Assembly (NCBI RefSeq): GCF_022429565.1
Contig: NZ_CP092487.1
Location: 336,001 to 400,000, forward strand
Direction: 5' to 3'
DNA: 64,000 nt
From: Lutibacter sp. A64
Lineage (GTDB): Bacteria; Bacteroidota; Bacteroidia; Flavobacteriales; Flavobacteriaceae
Under the pieces are notes generated by a model. The model was not told the DNA's origin and did not search any database. It worked only from the letters and a program-made list of their open reading frames with translations. Made by a program: the position numbers and the translations under genes. This document shows positions 48,123-56,982 of this stretch, in pieces (positions within the stretch are counted from its first letter, which is position 1; each line of letters starts with the position of its first letter).

Positions 48123-49535
48123 ATGATGATAAAAAAACTTTTTACTTACATATTTGCTTTATCCATTCTTTTAGTTTCCTGTAAATCCTCAAAAGAGAAA
48201 ACTGAAGCTACTCAAAATCAAAAACCAATGAATGTTTTGTTCATTGCTATAGATGATTTACGTCCAGAGTTAAATATTTATGGGGCAAAACATATAAAAT
48301 CTCCAAATTTAGATAAACTAGCTAGTGAAAGTTTGGTCTTTAATAGAGCCTATTGCAATGTACCTGTTTGTGGTGCTTCAAGAGCCAGTTTACTAACCAG
48401 TATTCTACCAACAAAAACACGTTTTATAGATTATAGAGCAAAAGCAGAAGAAGATGTTCCAAATGCAAAAACATTACCAGGTCTTTTTAAAGAAGCTGGT
48501 TATACAAGTATTTCTAATGGAAAAATTTTTCATTATAATAAAGATGTTCAAGAAGCAAGTTGGAGCGAAAACCCTTGGATGCCAAAAGGAGGACATAGAG
48601 TAAGTTATGACCCTAAAACTAACGGCGTGATTATGAAATCTGGAAATGGACGTGTTTATGAAGCTCCAGAAGTTGATGATAGTGCTTATCCAGATTATAA
48701 AATCGCACAAAAAACGATCAAAGATTTACGCCGTTTTAAAGAATCAGGAGAATCATTTTTTATGGCTTGCGGATTTTTTAGACCTCATATGCCTTTTTAT
48801 GCACCTAAAAAATACTGGGATTTATATGAACGAGATTCAATAGAGATTGCAGATAATCGTCATTTGCCTGAAAATGCTCCAAAATCTTTAAGAGGTAGTG
48901 GAGAATTTAAGAGCTATAGCTTTGGTGATTATAAACCCAATACTGTAGAATTTCACAAAATGATGCGCCATGGATATTATGCTTGCGTTAGTTATGTAGA
49001 TCAGTTAGTTGGTGAAGTTTTAAATGAGCTTGAAACACTTGGATTGGCAAAAAATACAATTGTAGTAGTTTGGGGAGATCATGGTTGGCATTTGGGAGAG
49101 CATGAGTTTTGGGGAAAACACAATACTTTACATAACGCTTTACAGGTACCTTTAGTGGTAAAAGTTCCAGGAAAATCAACAGGAAAACATACTGAAGCAT
49201 TGGTAGAAAGTGTAGATATTTATCCAACTCTCTGCGATTTGGCAAACATACCTGTACCAAATTATATTATGGGAAAAAGTTTTAAAGCTACTTTAGATAA
49301 TCCTGAGAAGTCTTTTAGAGCATATACTTATGCTCGTTTTAAAAAAGCAGATGCTATAGTAACCGATGATTTTACTTATTCTCTGTTTGAAAATGGAGAA
49401 GAGATGTTATATAATCGTAAACATGATCCAGCAGAAAATAAGAATATGGTTGCAGATGTTAAATATAAAGAGGTGCTTAAAGAAATGCGAAATGCATTAA
49501 AAAGAAAACAAGAAAAGGCAAATAAATACAAATAA
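48123..49535 (+). CDS. S1 family sulfatase with variant motif CGASRASLLTS
   Basis: A 470-residue lipoprotein (lipobox LLVSC; ATG 48123 and 48126 are both possible). It is iduronate-2-sulfatase-like: IAIDDLRPELNIYG, FMACGFFRPHMPFYAPKKYW and VWGDHGWHLGEHEFWGKH. The active site reads CGASRASLLTS with Cys83. Ala replaces the Pro two residues after the Cys, and the usual TG at the end is TS. The Arg is kept. These changes could lower formylglycine formation, though Ala at this position occurs in some sulfatases of this group. It is the last intact gene of unit D. Confidence 0.88.
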   Translation: MMIKKLFTYIFALSILLVSCKSSKEKTEATQNQKPMNVLFIAIDDLRPELNIYGAKHIKSPNLDKLASESLVFNRAYCNVPVCGASRASLLTSILPTKTRFIDYRAKAEEDVPNAKTLPGLFKEAGYTSISNGKIFHYNKDVQEASWSENPWMPKGGHRVSYDPKTNGVIMKSGNGRVYEAPEVDDSAYPDYKIAQKTIKDLRRFKESGESFFMACGFFRPHMPFYAPKKYWDLYERDSIEIADNRHLPENAPKSLRGSGEFKSYSFGDYKPNTVEFHKMMRHGYYACVSYVDQLVGEVLNELETLGLAKNTIVVVWGDHGWHLGEHEFWGKHNTLHNALQVPLVVKVPGKSTGKHTEALVESVDIYPTLCDLANIPVPNYIMGKSFKATLDNPEKSFRAYTYARFKKADAIVTDDFTYSLFENGEEMLYNRKHDPAENKNMVADVKYKEVLKEMRNALKRKQEKANKYK

Positions 49536-49615
49536 AAGAACTTGCTGTTGAATTGAGAGCAAAGTGGGGGAAAGATTTTCTTGTTGATACTAGATCTTCA
49601 AAATCCAAACATTAG
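49526..49615 (+). pseudogene. Short coding-like relic after the last sulfatase
   Basis: In a frame different from the preceding sulfatase, codons 49526-49612 read IQIKELAVELRAKWGKDFLV and on to SKSKH, then TAG 49613-49615. The amino-acid composition (ELAVELRAKWGKDF) looks like a real helical protein end rather than random AT-rich sequence. No start codon is available in the short open stretch, so it may be the tail left by a deletion of a gene once next in unit D. Source gene not identified. Confidence 0.35.
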
Positions 49616-49756
49616 TGATTGAGATGGTTTTCTAATATGAGTTTTGTTTTAGATGGAAATAATTGTTTTAAATGAAGTAAAATAATTCAATAATTTTTTC
49701 ACACCAAATTCACCAGTATTATTAAAAAAGAAGAATTAAATTGTAAAACCATAATC

Positions 49757-51181
49757 ATGAAGTTAACATTACATACTATAATTTTTACAACCCTATTAGG
49801 CGTATTTATAATGTTTAATACCTTAGCACAAGTCAAAGTAATTAACGAAAGCATTAGTAATGTTGATGAAAGTGCACTTAATTTTGACGGAAAGTATTCT
49901 AGTGCTATAAATGGAAGAACATTTCAAAAAGATGCATTAATTTCCCATAAAGGGTATCAGTACGTTGTTTATTACAATAGTGAACGTCGTGTTTGTATTA
50001 GTCGTAGGTCACTGCCAAATGGTGAATGGAAAACCATTCGTTTTATGGACTATCATTTTAAAAGTAGCGATTCGCATAATGCAATATCAATGGGGATTTG
50101 CCCAAATGATGGTACCATACATGTAGCATTTGACCATCATGTAGATACGCTTCATTATAGAGTGTCTATAAAAGGCTTAGCAAATAATCCTAAAACTATG
50201 AAATGGGATGCGAGTTCATTTGGTCCAATTTTACCTGAGCTAGAGAAAGGAAAACCTTTTAAATTAACGTATCCAAAATTTTGGCAAACACCAGAAGGGA
50301 ATCTTCAATTCAACTATCGTGTTCGCGGTTCAGGAAATGGAGATAGAATGTTGGTAGATTATAATGCTGCTATTGGAAAATGGGAAAACACACGCCAAAT
50401 TGATAGTGCTGAGGGTATTTTTAAAGACGCTTTAGGTGTAAGTGATTCAAGATGTTCTTATCCCAATGGTTACGATTATGACAACGAAGGAACATTGCAT
50501 GCAACTTGGGTTTGGAGAGAGAATAGTCAAGGTGCAAATCACGATTTAGTGTATGTATATAGTAAAGATAAAGGAAATACATGGAAAAATAATGTAGGAA
50601 AATCTTTAAAGGAAATTCCTCAGGTTAATTCAGAAGGAATTGTTGTAGCTCCTATTCGTAGAGAGTTGGGGTTAATGAATGATCACGGGCAAGCAATTGA
50701 TTCTAAAAATCGTATACATGTTGTAATGTACCATAGTACTGAGAAAACTATTAAAGACTCAGGTAGTGTTTTAGGTGCATCACGCTGGGGGCCAGGAGAG
50801 GCAAGGCGTTATCACCACTACTGGAGAGACGTTAATGGACAGTGGCAACATTTTGAAATGGATCTTAAGGTAGGAAACCGACCAAAAGTATTTGTTGATA
50901 ACCAAGATAATTTAATTATGATTTATGCAGGTAGTAATAATTTAGTTATTGAAAATAATGATCAAGATAATAGAGATTTAATAATTGCAGTGGCTACAGC
51001 TAAAAATAATTGGAAAGATTGGCATATTCAACATACAGTAAAAGGACCTTATATGAATGATATGTTAGGTGATTTTTATCGTTGGAAAGAGGAAAGTGTT
51101 TTATCTGTTATACTTCAAGATGTTCCAAATGGGAACAAAGAATCGAGTACTTTAAAAGTAGTAGATTTAATTTTCAAATAA
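49757..51181 (+). CDS. Secreted BNR_4 beta-propeller protein, putative polysaccharide lyase
   Basis: A 474-residue protein with a Sec signal ending NTLAQ and no lipobox. It has BNR_4 blades: YQYVVYYNSERRVCISRR, SSDSHNAISMGICPNDGTIH, VAFDHHVDTLHYRVS and RRYHHYWRDVNGQW. The His pair in FDHHVDTLHYR and Arg/Tyr residues in ARRYHHY are good candidates for the groove of a PL24/PL25-type enzyme. It is not a duplicate of the BNR_4 protein at 39238-40677. It lies 221 bases after unit D with no shared element in the gap, so its control is unclear. A Sec-only signal suggests a soluble periplasmic or secreted enzyme. Confidence 0.75.
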   Translation: MKLTLHTIIFTTLLGVFIMFNTLAQVKVINESISNVDESALNFDGKYSSAINGRTFQKDALISHKGYQYVVYYNSERRVCISRRSLPNGEWKTIRFMDYHFKSSDSHNAISMGICPNDGTIHVAFDHHVDTLHYRVSIKGLANNPKTMKWDASSFGPILPELEKGKPFKLTYPKFWQTPEGNLQFNYRVRGSGNGDRMLVDYNAAIGKWENTRQIDSAEGIFKDALGVSDSRCSYPNGYDYDNEGTLHATWVWRENSQGANHDLVYVYSKDKGNTWKNNVGKSLKEIPQVNSEGIVVAPIRRELGLMNDHGQAIDSKNRIHVVMYHSTEKTIKDSGSVLGASRWGPGEARRYHHYWRDVNGQWQHFEMDLKVGNRPKVFVDNQDNLIMIYAGSNNLVIENNDQDNRDLIIAVATAKNNWKDWHIQHTVKGPYMNDMLGDFYRWKEESVLSVILQDVPNGNKESSTLKVVDLIFK

Positions 51182-51253
51182 ATATAAAATTAGAATATAG
51201 TTAAGAGAAAAATGGCTAAAAAATCTCTTTTCAAAAGTTAAAAAATTAAACAA

Positions 51254-52337
51254 ATGAGAAGTCTATTCATTTTAATCTTAGTAGTGTTTTTATTTTCAAA
51301 CTGTTATTAATCAAAGCAATCTAAATAATTAAAAGCGGTCCAGGGAAAAATAAATAAAGTTGAGCAACCTTTAGTTATTCAGTTTATTATAGATGGTTTA
51401 ATGAAAGATGCTGCTGAGACGGCTATTGCGGAGGGAGCTGAGAACTTAAAATATTTTGCTGAAAATGGAGTTTTGGTACAAGACGCCTATTCTAATAGTC
51501 CGGTAGGTAGAGTAAAATTACCAGATGGAAGTGAGCCTTGGGGAGGTGCATCTCTACCCAATATTGGCATGCACACAGGAACGCATGTTTTTGAAACACA
51601 AGATTTAGATGATATTTTTTTATCAGCAAAACTAAAAGGAATTAAATCGGTTTATGTTGGAGGGCATACCTTGTATGATGTTTTTATAACTGCAAATTTT
51701 CATTATGCAGAGATAATGCCCGACACTAAAGTAGTTGACTTAGCCATAAAACAAATCAAGGAAGATGGTGCAAGATTAGTGCGTTTGCATTTACAAGAAA
51801 TTAGAAGTTCTTGGAAAGGTTCACAAGGAAAAACAAATCCAGATTCTAAATATATTAAAGCAATTTTAAATGCTGATGCTGAATTAGGAAAGCTTGTTAC
51901 ATTTTTGAAAAATGAAGGTTTATGGGAAACCTCATTTTTTATTATATCAGCAGATCACGGTATGGGAACTTTAAAAAAGAGTAATCACCTTTCAGAACAA
52001 TTATCTTCTTGGCAGATTTATATGAATTTTTATGGACCAAGTGTAAAAAAAAGGAGCAAAAATCCCTTATGCTGAATCTCCCGATGTGGCTTTAATGACT
52101 AATTATTTTATGGGCTCACCGCCATTAAAAGGTTATACTTCAAAAGTAAACTATCTAAAAAAATCAACTACTACGGGTGTTTTTTTTAAAAATATACTCA
52201 ATGGTAATTTGGAAGATTTAGATCATCCTTGGTGGATAAAAACTTATTTAGATGCTAATGCAGGTCCGCCTCCAAATGATTATCTTCATTACAGGCAAGC
52301 AATGATTAATTTTATTAATAATCATGAAATTAAATAG
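51254..52337 (+). pseudogene. Degenerate alkaline-phosphatase-superfamily phosphodiesterase-like lipoprotein
   Basis: ATG 51254 starts a lipoprotein signal (FLFSNC) that meets TAA at 51308-51310 and again at 51326-51328. The frame then stays open and reads PLVIQFIIDGLMKDA, GGASLPNIGMHTGTH and FIISADHGMGTL, the metal-binding and nucleophile regions of the type I phosphodiesterase/phosphatase family (PF01663-like), with Ser where Thr is common. An extra A in the A8 run 52045-52052 shifts the frame. With seven A the protein would continue GAKIPYAESPDVALMTNY and end at TAA 52335-52337, near 360 residues. Two stops and one indel make it a pseudogene. It is not a CxPSR sulfatase. Confidence 0.85.
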
Positions 52338-52651
52338 TATTTTGCTATTTTATAATTTGTAACCATATGTACTTGTTTTTGAAACTTAGATAAGTTTTTT
52401 AAAACAGGTTTAACAATTAAAATAAACTTATGAATTAGTACTCATCTTAAAAAAGATGGCAATTCTTTTAAAAACAATAAGGTTATCAATGCTGTTAAAA
52501 TAAAACGGTAATAAGCACTATTTTTAAGAATGAAATTCATCAATTTAAAATTATAGGTGAGTTAATTAATTTATACTTTAACAGAAGTTTTATATATTCG
52601 TTATGGTTAAATTAACTTTTAAATTTATAATACCTAATTCTACAAATATAC
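52338..52651 (+). other. Intergenic boundary between the two PULs
   Basis: A 314-base AT-rich gap. It holds a weak hairpin with a T run (52382-52400) and a 25-codon open stretch (52434-52511) reading THLKKDGNSFKNNKVINAVK before TAA, which might be a remnant of lost coding sequence but could also be chance. No copy of the shared PUL element was found. The regulator gene begins at the end of the gap. Confidence 0.5.
52382..52400 (+). terminator. Weak candidate terminator at the ulvan PUL end
   Basis: AAACTT / AAGTTT pair around the 4-base loop AGAT and run into TTT. The stem is only six AT-rich pairs, so it is a marginal candidate; it lies 45 bases past the last pseudogene. Confidence 0.3.
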
Positions 52652-55600
52652 ATGTATAAAAAATTTTTATTTTTTTTTGTTGGATATTTTATTTTCATGC
52701 TTTTTGGTTATTCTCAAGAAATTAATAATTTCAAATTTATTGATATAAAAGAAGGTATTACAAAACGTGCCGTTTCAGCAATAAAACAAGATTCAGAAGG
52801 TTTTATTTGGTTTGGAACAAATGGTGCAGGGTTATACAGGTATGACGGAATTAATTATAAATTATACGAGTACCAATGGGATCAGTTAAATTCTTTAAAT
52901 AGTAGTTTAATAAATTCAATATTTGAAGATAGTACAGGGAAATTATGGATATGTACAGATGAAGGCTTGAATTTGTATAACAAAGAGTTTGATAATTTTG
53001 TACGAATAAATTTAAATAGTAGTTTACCTGCAGCAGAGAATTATACAATTCAGATTAAAACAGTTGAAGAGTTAAATGAAGATGAACTTATAGTTGGCAC
53101 CTATGGTTATGGCTCTTTATTTAAAGTAAATAAATCTACTTTTAGATCAGAGATTATTCCTTTTAATGAAGAATTATCCGATAGTTTTTTGATCAATTCA
53201 ATATTAAAAGTTTCCAAAAATAAATTTTACATAGGATCATCAAACGGATTGTATCTTTTTGATTTTGAAAACAAGGAAAAAATTATTCACAACAAAATTA
53301 TTTCAGAGGTTTCAATTGAGACACTTTTTAAAGATTCAACAAATAATTTATGGATTGGAACAAGAAATGAAGGTCTATACAAAATATCGTTAAGTTCATC
53401 AAAAAAGGAAGTTTTCAATTATAAATTTACAAACAAAAGAATATTATCGATTATAGAGTATGATAACCATATAATTTGTGGAATAGAAAATGAAGGACTT
53501 GTTATTGTAAATAAGCAAGGAGAAGTTATTTATCAATACTTGCATAATAATATGGATAAGAATAGTTTAAAATCAAATTCAGTATGGTCTTTATTAGTTG
53601 ATAATGAGCAGAGGATTTGGATTGGTTTTTATAATAGAGGTGTTGCTGTTGTTGATAATTTATATAATAAGTTTAATTCAATTCAAAATATAACAAACGA
53701 TCCAAACTCATTACAAGGAATTTCAGTTACAGGAATTCAAGAAGATAAAAAAAATAGACTTTGGATAGCAACAGATGGAGGAGGGGTTGATATATATGAC
53801 AAAGAAAGAAATACGTTTTTTCATATAAATAGCAAAGAGAATTCTGGATTTGGGAAAATTTTGAGTAATGATGTAACAGCAATTTATATAGATAAAAAAG
53901 AACGAATTTGGTTAGGGAGTTGGACTAGTGGATTAACCAAATTTAATTTTAAAACCAAAGAGTTTTCAAATTTTTCTGTTAAAAATAGTAACATAAAATC
54001 GAATAGGGTTTTAAGTATAGATGAAGATTCTAAAGGGGTTATATGGATTGGTACATTTTTAAAAGGGCTTCATTTTCTTAAAGTAAAAAATAATGAAATT
54101 ATTCATTGTAATACAAAAGAATTTTTAAAATATGATATTAACAATGCAGATATAAGAAAAGTATTTGTAGACAACGAGGACATTGTTTGGTTAGGAACAA
54201 CAAATGGATTATTTCAAGTAAAACAAGTTAACAACAATAAACTAAAAGTTATTTCATTTAGAGATAAAATGTCTGTTAAATTAAGAAACCATTCAAGTAC
54301 ACACAGAATACTCTCAATAACGCAATCTAAAGATGGGTTAATTTGGATAGGAACTGATGGAGGAGGATTGTTTAGTTATAATAAAGATTCTAAAGAATTT
54401 ATTTGGTATAATGAAATTGAGGGTTTTAAGGAAATGTACGTAAGCTCTATTGTTGAAAGTAATAATGGTATTATTTGGGTTGCAGGAACAGGAGGAATTA
54501 CAAAATTAGATAGAGCAAACAATACAGCATTTAATTATACCAAAGATGATGGGTTGTTGGTAAATGATTTTAATTACAATGCTGTTTTAAAAAGTAGAAC
54601 TGGCGAATTATTTTTTGGAGGTTATTTAGGCGTAAATTATTTTCATCCTGATAAAATGAAAAAGAATAAGATAGAACCAAAATTGTTTTTTACGGATTTC
54701 AAATTGTTTAACAAATCTGTTAGTCCTTCTAAAAAAGGTTCGTTACTTTCAAAATCAATTTCTAGCACAAAAAATATCACATTAAAATATAGTCAGTCAG
54801 TTTTTACTATTGATTATATAGGTTTGAATTATACAAGACCAGAAAAGCACCAATACGCCTATTTTATGGAGGGTGTTGATCCAGAATGGAATTATGTTGG
54901 AAACAATAAAAGTGCAACATATACTAATTTATCAGCAGGAGAGTATGTGTTTAATGTAAAGGCAAGAAATAATGATGGAGTTTGGACAAAAAAACCATTA
55001 AAACTAAATATTAAAGTGTTGCCACCTTGGTATTTAACTAATTGGGCGTATGTTGTATATTTAGTATTATTTGTTGGGTTAATTTTTGCCATAAATTGGA
55101 TTTTACAACAAAGATTTAAAGAGAAACAAGCCGTAAAATTTGAACGAGATAAACGTATTCAAGAAGAAAAACTAAACAATAAAAAGTTACAATTTTTTAC
55201 TAATATTTCACATGAATTTAGAACACCATTAACGTTAATATTAAATCCATTACAGGATTTGTTAAAAGATAAAAAAATAGAATTTTCAGAGGAAGCAAAT
55301 GAAAAGTTAAACATCATTCAGAAAAATGCAGAAAGATTAAACAGATTAATTAATGAGTTAATGGATTTTAGAAAATTAAAATCGAATAAAATTCAGTTAA
55401 AACCCGAAAAAGTAAATATTATTTCTTTTGTAAATGAAGTAGTTAGTTGCTTTAAAGAAGAGGCAGCTCATAGAAAAATTGAGTTGGTTTTTGAATCTAA
55501 AAGTGAAAACTTTCAATCATATATAGATAAACAAATGATTGAAAAAGTATTATTCAATATTATATCAAATGCTTTTAAAGTAACACCTGATAAAGGTAAA

Positions 55601-56764
55601 ATTATAGTTTTAACCAAAAAAATAGAAAAACCTAAGTATTTAGAATTAGTGAATCCTAATAAAAATGTAGAAGCATTTGAAATTATTGTTAAAGACACAG
55701 GAAAGGGACTTTCAAAAAAAGAGTTAACAAAAATTTTCGAGCGTTTTTATCAAGTAAATAAATTAAATAAAGGCTATTATGGGAGCACAGGAATAGGGTT
55801 AGAAGTTGTAAAAGATTTTATAGAATTACACAAAGGTGAAATTGAAGTAAATAGTAAGGTAAATAAAGGCACACAGTTTAGAGTAATACTTCCAATAATT
55901 AATAAAAATCCAAAATTTATAGATGAAGAAGCAGAAATTGACGAAAAACTATCAGATGTTATTCTAAACTTTGACACCACTTTACACCCTGAAATTCAGC
56001 AGCCAGAGAGTATTGATAAAAAAACATACACTTTATTAATTATAGAAGACAATACCGAATTAAGAAATTATTTAAGGTCTGTATTAGAAAAATCATACAA
56101 AGTTGTTACTGCATCAAATGGAAAAATAGGGTTGGAAAAAGCTTTAAAAAAATTACCAGATGTTATTTTAACAGATGTAGTAATGCCAGAAATGGATGGT
56201 GTTGAGTTATGTAAAGCCATAAAAACCAATTTAAAAACAAGCCATATTCCATTATTAATGTTGTCGGCAAAATCTATGGTTGAAGATAAGGTAAAAGGAT
56301 TAGATTCTGGTGCCGATGCATATATCAGCAAGCCTTTTAGTATGGAGATTCTAAAATCTACTTTATCACAATTAATATCTAGTAGACAAATTATTTTTAA
56401 TAAGTTTTATACGGGAGTTTCAAACAAAACAAAAGAAAACACTACAACTTTAGATAATCAATTTATACAAAAAGCATTAAAGTATATAGAATTACATTTA
56501 GCAGACCCTAATTTAACAGCAGAATCATTAGCCGAAGAAATGTTCTTAAGTAGAAGTCAATTATATAGAAAACTAAAAACATTAACAGGTACATCAGTAA
56601 ATGAATTTATTAGAAATGTTAGATTAGAAAAAGCAAAACAATTAATACAAAGCAAACAATTTACAGTTAGTGATATTGTATATAAAGTTGGTTTTGCTTC
56701 ACCATCATACTTCACTAAATGTTTTAAAAAACGTTTTGGAAAATTACCTACAGAAGTTAAATAA
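52652..56764 (+). CDS. Hybrid two-component system regulator (HTCS)
   Basis: A 1370-residue one-protein sensor and transcription factor. After a signal peptide (1-21) come about 14 two-component-regulator propeller repeats (25-680; for example GFIWFGTNGAGLYRYDG, KLWICTDEGLNLY), a Y_Y_Y domain (about 710-788) and a membrane helix (about 790-815). In the cytoplasm follow HisKA with His854 in ISHEFRTPLT, an ATPase domain (NIISNAFKVTPDKG; DTGKGLSKKE; STGIGLEVV), a receiver with Asp1175 in ILTDVVMPEMDG, and an AraC-type DNA-binding domain (about 1265-1370; VGFASPSYFTKCFKKRFG). All catalytic residues are present. It directly precedes the xylan-type SusC, so it most likely senses xylan oligosaccharides and activates that unit. 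Confidence 0.95.
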   Translation: MYKKFLFFFVGYFIFMLFGYSQEINNFKFIDIKEGITKRAVSAIKQDSEGFIWFGTNGAGLYRYDGINYKLYEYQWDQLNSLNSSLINSIFEDSTGKLWICTDEGLNLYNKEFDNFVRINLNSSLPAAENYTIQIKTVEELNEDELIVGTYGYGSLFKVNKSTFRSEIIPFNEELSDSFLINSILKVSKNKFYIGSSNGLYLFDFENKEKIIHNKIISEVSIETLFKDSTNNLWIGTRNEGLYKISLSSSKKEVFNYKFTNKRILSIIEYDNHIICGIENEGLVIVNKQGEVIYQYLHNNMDKNSLKSNSVWSLLVDNEQRIWIGFYNRGVAVVDNLYNKFNSIQNITNDPNSLQGISVTGIQEDKKNRLWIATDGGGVDIYDKERNTFFHINSKENSGFGKILSNDVTAIYIDKKERIWLGSWTSGLTKFNFKTKEFSNFSVKNSNIKSNRVLSIDEDSKGVIWIGTFLKGLHFLKVKNNEIIHCNTKEFLKYDINNADIRKVFVDNEDIVWLGTTNGLFQVKQVNNNKLKVISFRDKMSVKLRNHSSTHRILSITQSKDGLIWIGTDGGGLFSYNKDSKEFIWYNEIEGFKEMYVSSIVESNNGIIWVAGTGGITKLDRANNTAFNYTKDDGLLVNDFNYNAVLKSRTGELFFGGYLGVNYFHPDKMKKNKIEPKLFFTDFKLFNKSVSPSKKGSLLSKSISSTKNITLKYSQSVFTIDYIGLNYTRPEKHQYAYFMEGVDPEWNYVGNNKSATYTNLSAGEYVFNVKARNNDGVWTKKPLKLNIKVLPPWYLTNWAYVVYLVLFVGLIFAINWILQQRFKEKQAVKFERDKRIQEEKLNNKKLQFFTNISHEFRTPLTLILNPLQDLLKDKKIEFSEEANEKLNIIQKNAERLNRLINELMDFRKLKSNKIQLKPEKVNIISFVNEVVSCFKEEAAHRKIELVFESKSENFQSYIDKQMIEKVLFNIISNAFKVTPDKGKIIVLTKKIEKPKYLELVNPNKNVEAFEIIVKDTGKGLSKKELTKIFERFYQVNKLNKGYYGSTGIGLEVVKDFIELHKGEIEVNSKVNKGTQFRVILPIINKNPKFIDEEAEIDEKLSDVILNFDTTLHPEIQQPESIDKKTYTLLIIEDNTELRNYLRSVLEKSYKVVTASNGKIGLEKALKKLPDVILTDVVMPEMDGVELCKAIKTNLKTSHIPLLMLSAKSMVEDKVKGLDSGADAYISKPFSMEILKSTLSQLISSRQIIFNKFYTGVSNKTKENTTTLDNQFIQKALKYIELHLADPNLTAESLAEEMFLSRSQLYRKLKTLTGTSVNEFIRNVRLEKAKQLIQSKQFTVSDIVYKVGFASPSYFTKCFKKRFGKLPTEVK

Positions 56765-56825
56765 AATATTATTGAATAATATAAATTTATTTAACGTATC
56801 TAAAGTTCTTAAAATTATTTAGTTA

Positions 56826-56843
56826 TATTGTTCTGAGACAATA
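56826..56843. promoter_or_regulatory. Inverted repeat TATTGT-N6-ACAATA
   Basis: A perfect 6-base dyad with a 6-base spacer lies 139 bases before the SusC start and 62 bases after the HTCS stop. Spacing suits a dimeric regulator site, and the nearby AraC-type HTCS is the natural candidate, but such short AT-rich dyads also occur by chance. Confidence 0.3.
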
Positions 56844-56913
56844 ATACAATTGAATGCAACAAATATGTTATTACTTAATTAAAGTTAAATGTAATTTTAA
56901 TTAGAATTTTTTG

Positions 56914-56923
56914 AAAACGTTTT
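56914..56923. promoter_or_regulatory. Palindrome AAAACGTTTT upstream of SusC 3
   Basis: A 10-base perfect palindrome with a central CG, inside TTGAAAACGTTTTAG, 59 bases before the SusC start. The form is typical of LacI-family operators, but no LacI gene is in the window. It could equally be a chance palindrome in AT-rich DNA. Confidence 0.25.
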
Positions 56924-56982
56924 AGTAATGCTAGATAAAAATTCAAAACACAAATTTATTTAACCAAATAGTAAAATTAATT

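Noticed and set aside
2902-49535. A type IX secretion sorting domain on the enzymes
   Set aside because: The C-termini end within catalytic or binding domains; no Gly-rich linker and typical C-terminal beta-sandwich tag was recognised.
51216-51251. Hairpin AAGAGA/TCTCTT before the phosphodiesterase pseudogene
   Set aside because: The stem is only six bases with a long loop and no proper T run, so it is not supported as a terminator.
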